64,000 nucleotides of DNA from Rivibacter sp049446155 (GTDB lineage Bacteria > Pseudomonadota > Gammaproteobacteria > Burkholderiales > Burkholderiaceae_C): positions 186,001 through 250,000 of the forward strand of contig NZ_JBMSEE010000009.1 in assembly GCF_049446155.1 (NCBI RefSeq), written 5' to 3'. Made by a program: the position numbers and the translations under genes. Under the pieces are notes generated by a model. It searched no databases. It was not told the origin of the DNA and worked only from the letters and a program-made list of their open reading frames with translations. This document shows, one piece after another, positions 16,167 to 23,642 of the stretch. How positions within the stretch are numbered: the stretch's first letter is position 1; the number at the start of each line of letters is the position of its first letter.

Positions 16167-18428
16167 ATGAGAAAAGCCTGGGGAGGGATCGCCGCGTTGC
16201 TGGCGGTGCTGGCGCTGGCCTGCGCACCGGCGCATGCAACGCCGCCGACGCAGCGCATCGCGTCGGCCGAGTTCGAGCCGGCGGACCGCAGCGCGCCCGC
16301 ACAGTTCGTGACGCTGCCCGACACCTGGGACCAGCGCGGCGTGGACCGGCGCCTGCAGGCGCGCTACCGCTTCGTCGTCACGCTCGACGCGGTGCCCAGC
16401 GAGTCGATGGCGCTCGCCTTCACGCGCCTGAGCACGCGCCACCGCATCACGATCAACGGCCAGGTCGCGGCCGACGAGGGCATGGCGGCGACCAACCTGG
16501 GCCTGCCGCAGCCGGCGCTGATCGAGCTGGCACCGGTGCTGCTGCGCGCCGGGCGCAACGAGGTGGAGATCGAGGTCAGCCACATGCGCAACGGCGGGCT
16601 GTCCGCGATCGACGTGGGGCCGCTGTCGGCGCTGCGCACGCCGCACCAGCGCCTGCTGCTGCTCGGCATCGAGCTGCAGCGCGCGATGAACATGGCCTGC
16701 CTCGGGCTGGCCCTGCTGCTGATCGCCATCTGGTGGCGCCGCCGCGTCGAGACCGCGCTGGGCAGCTTCGGCCTGCTCGCGTTGATCGGCTCGCTGCGCA
16801 ACTACGGCTACTCGATGGGCGTGTCGGTCACCGGCAACGCCTTCTGGGCCGACTGGATGCTGGTGGCCGTCAACACCTGGGTCGCGGCCCTGTTCGGCGT
16901 GTTCGCGGTGGCGCTGGTGGGCGAGCACTGGCCGCGCTATCGGCGCTGGCTGCTCGGCGTGGCCATCGTCGTGCCCGCGCTCGCCGCGGTGGCGGCCGGC
17001 CTCGACCGGCTGCAGGAGCTGCGCGCCTTCGTCTACCCGGTGCTGCTGGCGACGGTGGCGCCGGGCGTGTGGCTGTGCGTGGCACGCCCGCGCGAAGGGC
17101 GCGCGCTGGCGGCGCTGGGCGTGGGCGCGATGGTGCTGGGCGCGCTGCACGACTACGCCTACCAGGCCGCCGGCTGGCTGCCGGTGACCGACACCTTCTG
17201 GATGCCCTACCTGATGCCGATCACGCTGGGCACGGTGGCGCTGCTGCTGGTGCGCCGCATGGTGCGCGCGCTCGGCGAGGTGGAAACGCTGAACGCCGAG
17301 CTCGAGGCGCGCGTGGCCGCGCGCACGCACCAGCTCGAGCGAGCCAACGCGGCCAAGACGCACTTTCTCGCGGCCGCCAGCCATGACCTGCGTCAGCCGC
17401 TGGTGACGATCGGGCTGCTGGTCGGCCTGGCGCGCGAGCAGGCGAGCGCGGGGCCGGTGGAGTCGCTGCTGGGCCGCGTCGACGGGGCGGTCGGATCGAT
17501 GGAGCGCCTGCTCAGCGGGCTGCTCGACCTGTCGCGCTTCGAGGCCGGCGCCGTGCAGCCTCACCCGACGACGCTGCACCTGGACGAGATCTTCGCCGCG
17601 ATCGGCGCCAACGAGCAGGTGCACGCCGCCCACAAGCGCCTGCGCCTGCGGCTGCGGCCGACCCAGCTGCAAGTGCACAGCGACCGCGTGCTGCTCGAGC
17701 GCATCCTGCGCAACCTGGTGGGCAACGCGCTGCGCTACACCACGCGCGGCGGCGTGCTGGTGGCCGCGCGCCGGCGCGGCGAGCACGTGCGCATCGAGGT
17801 GCGCGACACGGGCGTGGGCATCGCGCCGGAACACCAGCAGACGATCTTCGAGGAGTTCGTGCAGGTGCAGGCCTCGGCGCAGGGCAGCACGCTCGGCATG
17901 GGCCTGGGCCTGGCGATCGTGCGCCGCTCGGCGACCATGCTCGGCCACCGCATCGGGCTGTCTTCGACGCCGGGCCGCGGCTCGTGCTTCTGGATCGAGC
18001 TGCCGCTCGCGACCACGAGCTCGGGGGCACCGCGCGACGCCGAGCCGGCGGCCGCGCAGCCGTCGCGGCTGAGCGGGCGCCGCGTCCTGCTGATCGACGA
18101 CGAGGACACGGTGCGCGACGCGATCCGCGACCGGCTCCAGGCCTGGGGGGCGCAGGTGCAGGCCTTCGCCGACATCGAGTCGCTGCAGCACTGGCTCGCC
18201 GGCGCCCTTGACACGGCCCCCGAACTGGTGCTGTCGGACTACCGGCTGCGCCAGGGCGACGGGCTGCTGGCAATCGAGATGATCCGGCAACGCTTCGGCG
18301 CGGTGCCCTCGGTGCTCATCACCGGCGACAGCGCGCCGCGCGACCTCGCGCGCCTGCACGAGGCCGGCGTGCGCGTGCTGCACAAGCCGTTTCGGACCGA
18401 GGCGCTGCTCGACGTGCTCGCGACCTGA
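16167..18428 (+). CDS. Hybrid sensor histidine kinase with receiver domain
   Basis: A 753-residue membrane kinase. It begins with a signal peptide (to about 24), a periplasmic sugar-binding-like beta sandwich (about 55-160), then some six or seven membrane spans (170-370), the arrangement of 7TMR-DISM sensors. The dimerisation domain has phospho-acceptor His406 in AASHDLRQPL. The ATPase has NALRYTTRGGV, DTGVGIAP and GMGLGLAIV. A receiver domain follows (about 635-750) with LLIDDED and LSDYRL. TATTCT ends eight bases before the ATG and there is no clear ribosome binding site. Probably works with the divergent LuxR-type regulator. Confidence 0.93.
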   Translation: MRKAWGGIAALLAVLALACAPAHATPPTQRIASAEFEPADRSAPAQFVTLPDTWDQRGVDRRLQARYRFVVTLDAVPSESMALAFTRLSTRHRITINGQVAADEGMAATNLGLPQPALIELAPVLLRAGRNEVEIEVSHMRNGGLSAIDVGPLSALRTPHQRLLLLGIELQRAMNMACLGLALLLIAIWWRRRVETALGSFGLLALIGSLRNYGYSMGVSVTGNAFWADWMLVAVNTWVAALFGVFAVALVGEHWPRYRRWLLGVAIVVPALAAVAAGLDRLQELRAFVYPVLLATVAPGVWLCVARPREGRALAALGVGAMVLGALHDYAYQAAGWLPVTDTFWMPYLMPITLGTVALLLVRRMVRALGEVETLNAELEARVAARTHQLERANAAKTHFLAAASHDLRQPLVTIGLLVGLAREQASAGPVESLLGRVDGAVGSMERLLSGLLDLSRFEAGAVQPHPTTLHLDEIFAAIGANEQVHAAHKRLRLRLRPTQLQVHSDRVLLERILRNLVGNALRYTTRGGVLVAARRRGEHVRIEVRDTGVGIAPEHQQTIFEEFVQVQASAQGSTLGMGLGLAIVRRSATMLGHRIGLSSTPGRGSCFWIELPLATTSSGAPRDAEPAAAQPSRLSGRRVLLIDDEDTVRDAIRDRLQAWGAQVQAFADIESLQHWLAGALDTAPELVLSDYRLRQGDGLLAIEMIRQRFGAVPSVLITGDSAPRDLARLHEAGVRVLHKPFRTEALLDVLAT

Positions 18429-18435
18429 CGGCGCC

Positions 18436-18460
18436 GATCGACGGTTCGCCGTCGGCGATC
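18436..18460. terminator. Hairpin with TTCG loop between convergent genes
   Basis: GATCGACGG-TTCG-CCGTCGGCGATC forms a stem with a three-base bulge and a stable TTCG tetraloop in the 32-bp gap between convergent genes. No T-run follows on either strand, so it may be a weak bidirectional terminator or an mRNA end stabiliser. Confidence 0.45.
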
Positions 18461-18934
18461 TCACAAGCCCAACTGCGACAGCCCGGGATGATCGTCCGGC
18501 CGCCGGCCGAGCGGCCAGCGGTACAGCCGCTCGTGCTCGGCGATCGGCACGTCGTTGATGCTGGCGTGGCGCACCGCCATCAGGCCCAGGTCGTCGAACT
18601 CCCAGTTCTCGTTGCCGTGGCTGCGAAACCATTGGCCGGCGTCGTCGTGCCACTCGTAGGCAAAGCGCACCGCGATGCGGCGCTCGCCGTAGGCCCACAG
18701 CTCCTTGATGAGCCGATAGTCGAGCTCGCGCGCCCACTTGCGCGCAAGGAAGGCGCGCACCTGCTCGCGGCCGAGCGGGAACTCGCTGCGGTTTCGCCAG
18801 CGCGTGTCCTTGGTGTAGGCCCGCGCCACGCGCTCGGGGTCGCGCGTGTTCCAGGCGTCTTCGGCGAGGCGGACCTTCAGGCGCGCGGCGGCTTCATCGA
18901 AGGGCGGCAGCGGCGGACGCAGACCGGCATTCAT
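18461..18934 (-). CDS. DUF1348 (NTF2-like/SnoaL) protein
   Basis: A 157-residue protein with the hallmark DUF1348 features: AEDAWNTRDPERVARAYTKDTRWRN near residues 24-48, FLARKWARELDYRLIKELWAY, RIAVRFAYEWHDDAGQW and a C-terminal RHASINDVPI. The fold is predicted to be an NTF2-like cone of about this size. Enzymatic role unknown. It starts six bases after the cynS stop, so it is the last gene of the cyanate operon; a role in cyanate or carbon/nitrogen stress handling is only inferred from that position. Confidence 0.85.
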   Translation of the reverse strand: MNAGLRPPLPPFDEAAARLKVRLAEDAWNTRDPERVARAYTKDTRWRNRSEFPLGREQVRAFLARKWARELDYRLIKELWAYGERRIAVRFAYEWHDDAGQWFRSHGNENWEFDDLGLMAVRHASINDVPIAEHERLYRWPLGRRPDDHPGLSQLGL

Positions 18935-18939
18935 GCTCG

Positions 18940-19383
18940 TCAGTAGGTCTTGTACGGCAGGAACTTGCCCGACATCGTGATGCTGACCCGATCGCCTGCC
19001 GGATTCGGCTCGCGCTGCAGGTCCATCTTGAAGTCGATCGCGCTCATGATCCCGTCGCCGAACTCCTCGTGGATCAGTTCCTTGAAGGTCGTGCCGTAGA
19101 TGCTGATCAGCTCGTAGAAGCGGTAGATCAGCGGGTCGGTCGGCACGCTGGTGGGCAGCGAGCCCTTGTAGGGCACGACCATCAGCCATTGCTTGTCGGC
19201 ATCGGACAGGCCGAACAGCTCGGCCACCACGCCGGCCTGCTCGGCATTGAGCGTCATCTGGCCGAGGCAGGCCGCGGTGACCCATTCCTTGCTGAGGCCG
19301 ACCTTGGCGGCCACGTCGGACCACTTCAGGCCCTTGGCCACCTTGGCGGCGATGATTTTTTCGGTGACGTCGAGACGGCTCAT
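18940..19383 (-). CDS. cynS: Cyanate hydratase (cyanase)
   Basis: Converts cyanate and bicarbonate to ammonia and two CO2 (via carbamate), detoxifying cyanate and providing nitrogen. The 147-residue protein has an N-terminal helical domain and a C-terminal catalytic domain. By alignment with E. coli cyanase (Arg96, Glu99, Ser122) the active-site residues are Arg88, Glu91 and Ser114, all present (YRFYELISIYG, GIMSAIDF). Length is close to the family's usual 150-156. It is fourth in an operon after binding protein, permease and ATPase genes, which links the ABC system to cyanate uptake. Confidence 0.96.
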   Translation of the reverse strand: MSRLDVTEKIIAAKVAKGLKWSDVAAKVGLSKEWVTAACLGQMTLNAEQAGVVAELFGLSDADKQWLMVVPYKGSLPTSVPTDPLIYRFYELISIYGTTFKELIHEEFGDGIMSAIDFKMDLQREPNPAGDRVSITMSGKFLPYKTY

Positions 19384-19416
19384 GGCGAGGCTCCTGTGCT
19401 GGGGTGAAGCGCCGCC

Positions 19417-20304
19417 TCAGGCGACGCGCTGAAGATGGGGCGCCGCCGGCGCGGCCGCGCGGCTGACGAGAAAGTCGACCAGATGGTTGCGCAGCGCATA
19501 GAAGCCCGGCGTGTGGTGCAGCGTGGCGCGCTGGCGATCGCGCGGCAGCGTGTTGCGCACCGCCTCGGCCACGCGGGCGCGTGGGCCGTTGCTCATCAGC
19601 AAGATGGTGTCGGCCAGCAGGATCGCCTCGTCGACGTCGTGCGTGATCATGAACACGGTCTGCTGCGTCTGCGCGCAGATCCTGAGCAGCTCGTCCTGGA
19701 TCGTGCCGCGCGTGAGCGCGTCGAGCGCGCCGAAGGGCTCGTCGAGCAGCAGCATCTTGGGTTCGATCGCGAACGCGCGCGCAATGCCCACGCGCTGCTT
19801 CATGCCGCCCGAGAGCTGCGCCGGCTTCTTGTCGATCGCCGGACCGAGGCCGACCATGCGCACGTAGCGCTCGACCTGCTCGTCGACCTGCTTCGCGCTC
19901 CAGTGCGGCCACTTGCTGCGCACCGCGAAGGCCACGTTGCGCCGCACCGTGAGCCAGGGCATCAGCGCGTGCCCCTGGAACACCACGCCGCGCTCGAGGC
20001 TGGGACCGGCGACCTCGCGCTCGTCCATGATCACGTGGCCGGCGCTGGCCTGCTCCAGGCCGGCGAGCACGTTGAGGATGGTCGTCTTGCCGCAGCCGCT
20101 GTGGCCGATGATGCAGACGAACTCGCCGCGCGCGATGTCGAAGTGCACGCCATCGAACACCGGCTCTTCGGCGCCGGCGTAGGTCTTGGCCAGGCCCTCC
20201 ACGCGCAGGTAGCGGGCTCCAGTCGCCGCCGGGCCGCCCCAAGGCGACTGCGCCCCCTCGGGGGGCAGCGAACGCAGCGAGCGTGGGGGCTCCTCATTCA
20301 ACAT
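19417..20304 (-). CDS. Cyanate/nitrate-type ABC transporter ATPase
   Basis: Powers uptake with the adjacent permease and binding protein. The 295-residue protein has Walker A GHSGCGKTT at about residues 67-75, Q-loop VFQGHALMPWLTV, signature LSGGMKQR, Walker B MLLLDEPFGALDALTR and switch His in ITHDVDEA. It belongs to the NrtD/CynD/SsuB/TauB group; cynS next door argues for cyanate. The ATG at 20304 overlaps the permease stop by 11 bp. Residues about 5-31 are encoded by a dispersed repeat (20222-20292), giving an N-terminal extension before YLRVEGLAKTY, where homologues usually begin. Confidence 0.93.
   Translation of the reverse strand: MLNEEPPRSLRSLPPEGAQSPWGGPAATGARYLRVEGLAKTYAGAEEPVFDGVHFDIARGEFVCIIGHSGCGKTTILNVLAGLEQASAGHVIMDEREVAGPSLERGVVFQGHALMPWLTVRRNVAFAVRSKWPHWSAKQVDEQVERYVRMVGLGPAIDKKPAQLSGGMKQRVGIARAFAIEPKMLLLDEPFGALDALTRGTIQDELLRICAQTQQTVFMITHDVDEAILLADTILLMSNGPRARVAEAVRNTLPRDRQRATLHHTPGFYALRNHLVDFLVSRAAAPAAPHLQRVA
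20222..20292 (-). repeat. GAGCCCCCACGCTC repeat embedded in ATPase coding sequence
   Basis: Reads GAGCCCCCACGCTCGCTGCG on the minus strand, then TTCGCTGCCCCCCGAGGGGGC, and differs by a single base in the first 20 positions from the units at 36701 and 47723-48062. Its second part diverges but keeps GGGGCGGCCCGGCG. Unlike the other copies it is translated, in frame, as residues of the ABC ATPase. Confidence 0.75.
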
Positions 20305-21154
20305 AGGTCACCGCCTTCTGCAGCCGCGCGAACAGCGCGTCCAGCGCCATGCCGACCACGCCGATCACCAGGATCGCGAAGATCACGTTGGTGAGCGACA
20401 GGTTGTTCCACTCGTTCCAGACGAAATAGCCGATGCCGGTGCCGCCCACCAGCATCTCGGCCGCCACGATCACCAGCCATGCGATGCCCATGCTGATGCG
20501 CATGCCGGTCACGATGGTCGGCGCCGCCGCCGGCAAGATCACCTCGAAGGCGCGCCGCAGGTGCGAGACCTCCAGCGTGCGCGCCACCGCCAGCCACTCG
20601 CGCCGCACGTTCGCGACGCCGAAGGCGGTGTTGATCAGCATCGGCCAGATCGAGCAGATGAAGATCACGAACACGCCCGAGATCGACGAATCCTTGATCG
20701 TGTAGAGCGCCAGCGGCATCCAGGCCAGCGGCGAGATCGGCTTGAGCACCTGGATGAACGGGTCGAGCGCGCGATAGAGCAGCGGGCTCATGCCGACCAG
20801 GAAACCGAGCGGCACGGCCACCAGCGCGGCGATGCCGAAGCCCAGGCCGACGCGCGCCAGCGAATGCGCGAGCTGGATGCCGATGCCCTTGTCGTTGGGG
20901 CCGTTGTCGTAGAAGGGCTGCCTCAGGTTGGCGGCGATCGCGGCGCCCAGCTGCGACAGCGTCGGAAAGCCTTCGCTCTTGGCCTCGGCCTGCGGGTCCT
21001 TGCCGAGCAGCTTGGCGTACTCGATCTGTTCGGGCGTCAGGGCAGCGGCCGGCGACACGCTCTTCGGCAAGGTGGCGACGTGCCAGATGGCCAGCAGCAC
21101 GAACAGCAGCAGCACCGACAGCAGCGCGGCGCGCGCTCTCAACGAGGTTTTCAT
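20294..21154 (-). CDS. Cyanate/nitrate-type ABC transporter permease
   Basis: A 286-residue inner-membrane permease of the NrtB/CynB/SsuC group with about six spans. The first is at residues 9-28. A periplasmic loop with FPTLSQLGAAIAANLRQPFY follows. The cytoplasmic EAA loop is EWLAVARTLEVSHLRRAFEVILPAAAPTIVTG in compressed form, contacting the ATPase. The last span is near 255-275. Start ATG at 21154 lies eight bases after the binding-protein stop; the stop overlaps the ATPase ATG. Operon context gives cyanate as the likely substrate; nitrate or a sulfonate cannot be excluded by sequence alone. Confidence 0.92.
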   Translation of the reverse strand: MKTSLRARAALLSVLLLFVLLAIWHVATLPKSVSPAAALTPEQIEYAKLLGKDPQAEAKSEGFPTLSQLGAAIAANLRQPFYDNGPNDKGIGIQLAHSLARVGLGFGIAALVAVPLGFLVGMSPLLYRALDPFIQVLKPISPLAWMPLALYTIKDSSISGVFVIFICSIWPMLINTAFGVANVRREWLAVARTLEVSHLRRAFEVILPAAAPTIVTGMRISMGIAWLVIVAAEMLVGGTGIGYFVWNEWNNLSLTNVIFAILVIGVVGMALDALFARLQKAVTYVE

Positions 21155-21162
21155 CGACGGGC

Positions 21163-22548
21163 TCAGGCCAGCTTGCTGATCGGAAAGCTCTTCGCGTATT
21201 CGTCGGCCTTCGCCGGATCGAACTCGCGGCCCATGACCTTGAACTTCGGGTACGCCGCGCCCGCCGCCGGCGCCTTCTGGCCGAGCTCGGTCATGGTCTT
21301 GCGCGCGTCGGTCAGCAGGAACACCTTCTCGGCGATCTGGCGGTAGTCCACGTCGCCCTTCACGTAGCCCCAGCGCTTCATCTGCGTGAGCATCCACACC
21401 GCCATGCTCTGCCACGGCACCGGGTCGAAGTCGGCGCGCTCGGGCACGTTCTTCACGCCGCCCAGGCCGTCGGCGAAGCGGCCGGTCAGCACCTGCGCGA
21501 CCACCGTCTCGGGCTGGTTCAGGTAGGCCGCGGGGCTGATGACCTTGGCGATCAGCTCGCGGTTCTTCGCTTCGCGCGCCATGGCCGCCGCGGTCAGCAC
21601 CGCGCGGTACAGGGCCGCGAAGGTGTTCGGGTTCTGCTTGATGAACTCGCCGCTCACGCCGAACGCGCAGCACGGATGGCCGTCCCAGATCTCCTTGGAC
21701 AGCAGGTGGATGAAGCCCACCTCGTCGTAGACCGCGCGCTGGTTGAACGGGTCGGGTCCGAGGAAGCCGTCGATGTTGCCGGCGCGCAGGTTGGCCACCA
21801 TCTCCGGCGGCGGCGTGACGCGGATCTGCACGTCGGTGTCCGGGTTCACGCCGTTCTCGGCCAGGTAGTAGCGCAACAGGAAGTTGTGCATGCTGTACTC
21901 GAACGGCACCGCGAACTTGAAGCCCTTCCACTGCTTCGGGTCGCGCTTGTCCTTGTGCTTGAGGTGCAGCGTGATCGCCTGGCCGTTGATGTTCTGGATC
22001 GTCGCGACGTTCATCGGCGTCTGCGTCGAGCCCAGGCCCATCGAGATCGCCAGCGGCATCGGCGACAGGAAGTGCGAGGCGTCGTGCTCCTTGTTGATCA
22101 TCTTGTCGCGGATCAGCGCCCAGCCCGCGGTCTTGTTGAGCTGCACGTTCAGGCCCTGCTGCTTATAGAAGCCCAGCGGGTCGGCCATGATCAGCGGCGT
22201 CGCGCAGGTGATCGCGATGAAGCCGATCTTGAGATCCTTCTTCTCGAGCGGCTTTCGGTCCTGGGCCATCGCCTCCAGCGCCCCCAGCGGCAGCAGCGAG
22301 GCGATCGCCGCGCGCGCCGTATTCGCGCCCACGGCCTGCAGGAAGCGGCGGCGCAGCGGCTCGTGCGGGAACAGCGCCTTGACCAGCGTGGCCTCGATGA
22401 ACTCGCGCGAGAAGCGCTCGGTGTCGCGTTCCGGCGAGGCCGCTGCCTCGGCCTCGCGCGCATGCTCGCCCACCGTGTGGTCGCGGCCGCAGCCGCACTT
22501 CGCCATGAGCGGCTGATCGGGGTCGAAGGGGCGGAAGTAGCGGCTCAT
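21163..22548 (-). CDS. CmpA/NrtA-family substrate-binding protein of cyanate ABC system
   Basis: A 461-residue periplasmic binding protein. The binding domain starts near residue 100 with KDLKIGFIAITCATPLIMA and includes FYKQQGLNVQL, HFLSPMPLAISMGLGS, NINGQAITL, NIDGFLGPDPFN and PCCAFGVSGEFI, typical of the nitrate/bicarbonate/cyanate group. Residues 1-60 form an unusual extension with Cys18 and Cys20 (KCGCGRDH). A Tat-like signal follows (RRRFL at 66-70, hydrophobic stretch, AMAQ near 96). ATG at 22548 with AGGAG seven bases upstream. It heads the cyanate operon; a dyad at 22621-22642 lies upstream. Confidence 0.92.
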   Translation of the reverse strand: MSRYFRPFDPDQPLMAKCGCGRDHTVGEHAREAEAAASPERDTERFSREFIEATLVKALFPHEPLRRRFLQAVGANTARAAIASLLPLGALEAMAQDRKPLEKKDLKIGFIAITCATPLIMADPLGFYKQQGLNVQLNKTAGWALIRDKMINKEHDASHFLSPMPLAISMGLGSTQTPMNVATIQNINGQAITLHLKHKDKRDPKQWKGFKFAVPFEYSMHNFLLRYYLAENGVNPDTDVQIRVTPPPEMVANLRAGNIDGFLGPDPFNQRAVYDEVGFIHLLSKEIWDGHPCCAFGVSGEFIKQNPNTFAALYRAVLTAAAMAREAKNRELIAKVISPAAYLNQPETVVAQVLTGRFADGLGGVKNVPERADFDPVPWQSMAVWMLTQMKRWGYVKGDVDYRQIAEKVFLLTDARKTMTELGQKAPAAGAAYPKFKVMGREFDPAKADEYAKSFPISKLA

Positions 22549-22620
22549 CGATTCACTCCTTGCTGCGCATCCAGTGTCGGGACGCCCGGCCGCCGGCGCC
22601 ATCGCGCGGCATGCCATTTC

Positions 22621-22642
22621 CTTGTAGGGCTGGCACTACATG
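22621..22642. promoter_or_regulatory. Candidate operator: 22-bp dyad between cyanate operon and cytochrome gene
   Basis: CTTGTAGGGCT / GGCACTACATG pairs at 8 of 11 symmetric positions, with perfect TGTAG and CTACA arms. It lies in the divergent promoter region (22549-22675), 73 bp from the binding-protein ATG and 34 bp from the cytochrome ATG. Arm and spacing sizes suit a dimeric LuxR/NarL-type regulator, and such a regulator is encoded 22 bp-spaced beyond the cytochrome gene region (22998-23642). Confidence 0.5.
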
Positions 22643-22675
22643 ACCTCGCGCCGAGGTCGGTGCAGACTGCCGCGC

Positions 22676-22990
22676 ATGAAGCCCGCCTGGATCGCCCTGC
22701 TCGCCGCGCCGTGCGTCGCGCTCGCACAGGCCGACGCCCAGGTGCTGCAGGCGCGCGGTCGCGACGCGCTGCGCGCCATGGATTGCGCGCGCTGCCACGG
22801 CAAGCACTACGACGGCTGGTCCGGGCCATCGCTGCTGGCCGCGGTGCGCGACGGCTCGCGCGAGCGCTTCGACCGCTACGTGCTCGACGGCAGCGAGCGC
22901 GGCATGCCCGGCTACCGCAGCCAGCCGCTGGTCGTGCGCGAGCTCGACGCGATCTGGGCCTACCTGCGCGCCCAGGCCGAGCTGCGCTGA
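22676..22990 (+). CDS. Small periplasmic cytochrome c
   Basis: A 104-residue protein with a signal peptide (to about residue 18, CVALAQA) and one haem motif, Cys37-x-x-Cys40-His41 (CARCH), in MDCARCHGKHYDGW. The axial Met is probably that of ERGMPGYRSQP. The fold would be a short class I c-type cytochrome for electron transfer in the periplasm. It is divergent from the cyanate operon, sharing the intergenic dyad, and converges on the two-component regulator at 22998 with seven bases between stops. Its partner oxidase or dehydrogenase is not in the window. Confidence 0.88.
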   Translation: MKPAWIALLAAPCVALAQADAQVLQARGRDALRAMDCARCHGKHYDGWSGPSLLAAVRDGSRERFDRYVLDGSERGMPGYRSQPLVVRELDAIWAYLRAQAELR

Positions 22991-22997
22991 GGCTGCG

Positions 22998-23642
22998 CTA
23001 CACCGGCACCAGTTCCTGCCGCACCGCGTACAACGCCAGCTCGACGTCGTTGCGCGCGCCGGTCTTCTCGAGGATGCGCGCCCGGTAGGTGCTCACCGTG
23101 TTGGACGACAGCACCAGCTGCCCGGCGATCTCGCCGACGCTGCGGCCCGCCGCCAGCAGGCGGAACACCTGGTACTCGCGGTGCGACAAGCGCTCGTGCA
23201 GCGGCTTCTCGTCCGCATGCCCCGCGCCGAGGCTGGCGGCCAGCTGCTCGGCCACCGCCGGCGTGATGAACAGCCCGCCGCCGGCGACCTTGCGGATCGC
23301 ACCGGCCATCTGCTCGGAGTCGGCGCTCTTGTTCAGGTAGCCGGCCGCGCCCAGCTTGAGCGAGCGCACCGCGTACTGCTTGTCGGGGTAGGTGCTGAGC
23401 ATCAGCACCGGCAGCTTGGGAAACTCGGCGCGCAGCTGCTTGAGCACGTCGAGCCCGTCGCGCTGCGGCATCGCGATGTCCAGCAGCACCACGTCGATGC
23501 CGCCGGCGCGCACCGCCGCCACGGCCTGCGGTCCGTCGACGGCCTCGCCCGCCACCGCGAGATCGCTCGCGTCGGCCAACATCTGGCGGATGCCCTGGCG
23601 CACGATCTGGTGGTCGTCGCAGATCAGCACGCGGATCGTCAT
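22998..23642 (-). CDS. NarL/LuxR-type response regulator
   Basis: A 214-residue regulator. The receiver has ICDDHQIVRQG with Asp9/Asp10, phospho-acceptor Asp55 in LLDIAMPQRDG, Thr/Ser-type switch LMLSTYPD and Lys in YLNKSA. The HTH domain is LSHREYQVFRLLAAGRSVGEIA with recognition helix SSNTVSTYRARIL, close to UhpA/NarL members. Its ATG overlaps the stop of the upstream histidine kinase gene (ATGA), so the pair is translationally coupled. It probably controls nearby genes, the cyanate operon and cytochrome c being the obvious candidates. Confidence 0.95.
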   Translation of the reverse strand: MTIRVLICDDHQIVRQGIRQMLADASDLAVAGEAVDGPQAVAAVRAGGIDVVLLDIAMPQRDGLDVLKQLRAEFPKLPVLMLSTYPDKQYAVRSLKLGAAGYLNKSADSEQMAGAIRKVAGGGLFITPAVAEQLAASLGAGHADEKPLHERLSHREYQVFRLLAAGRSVGEIAGQLVLSSNTVSTYRARILEKTGARNDVELALYAVRQELVPV

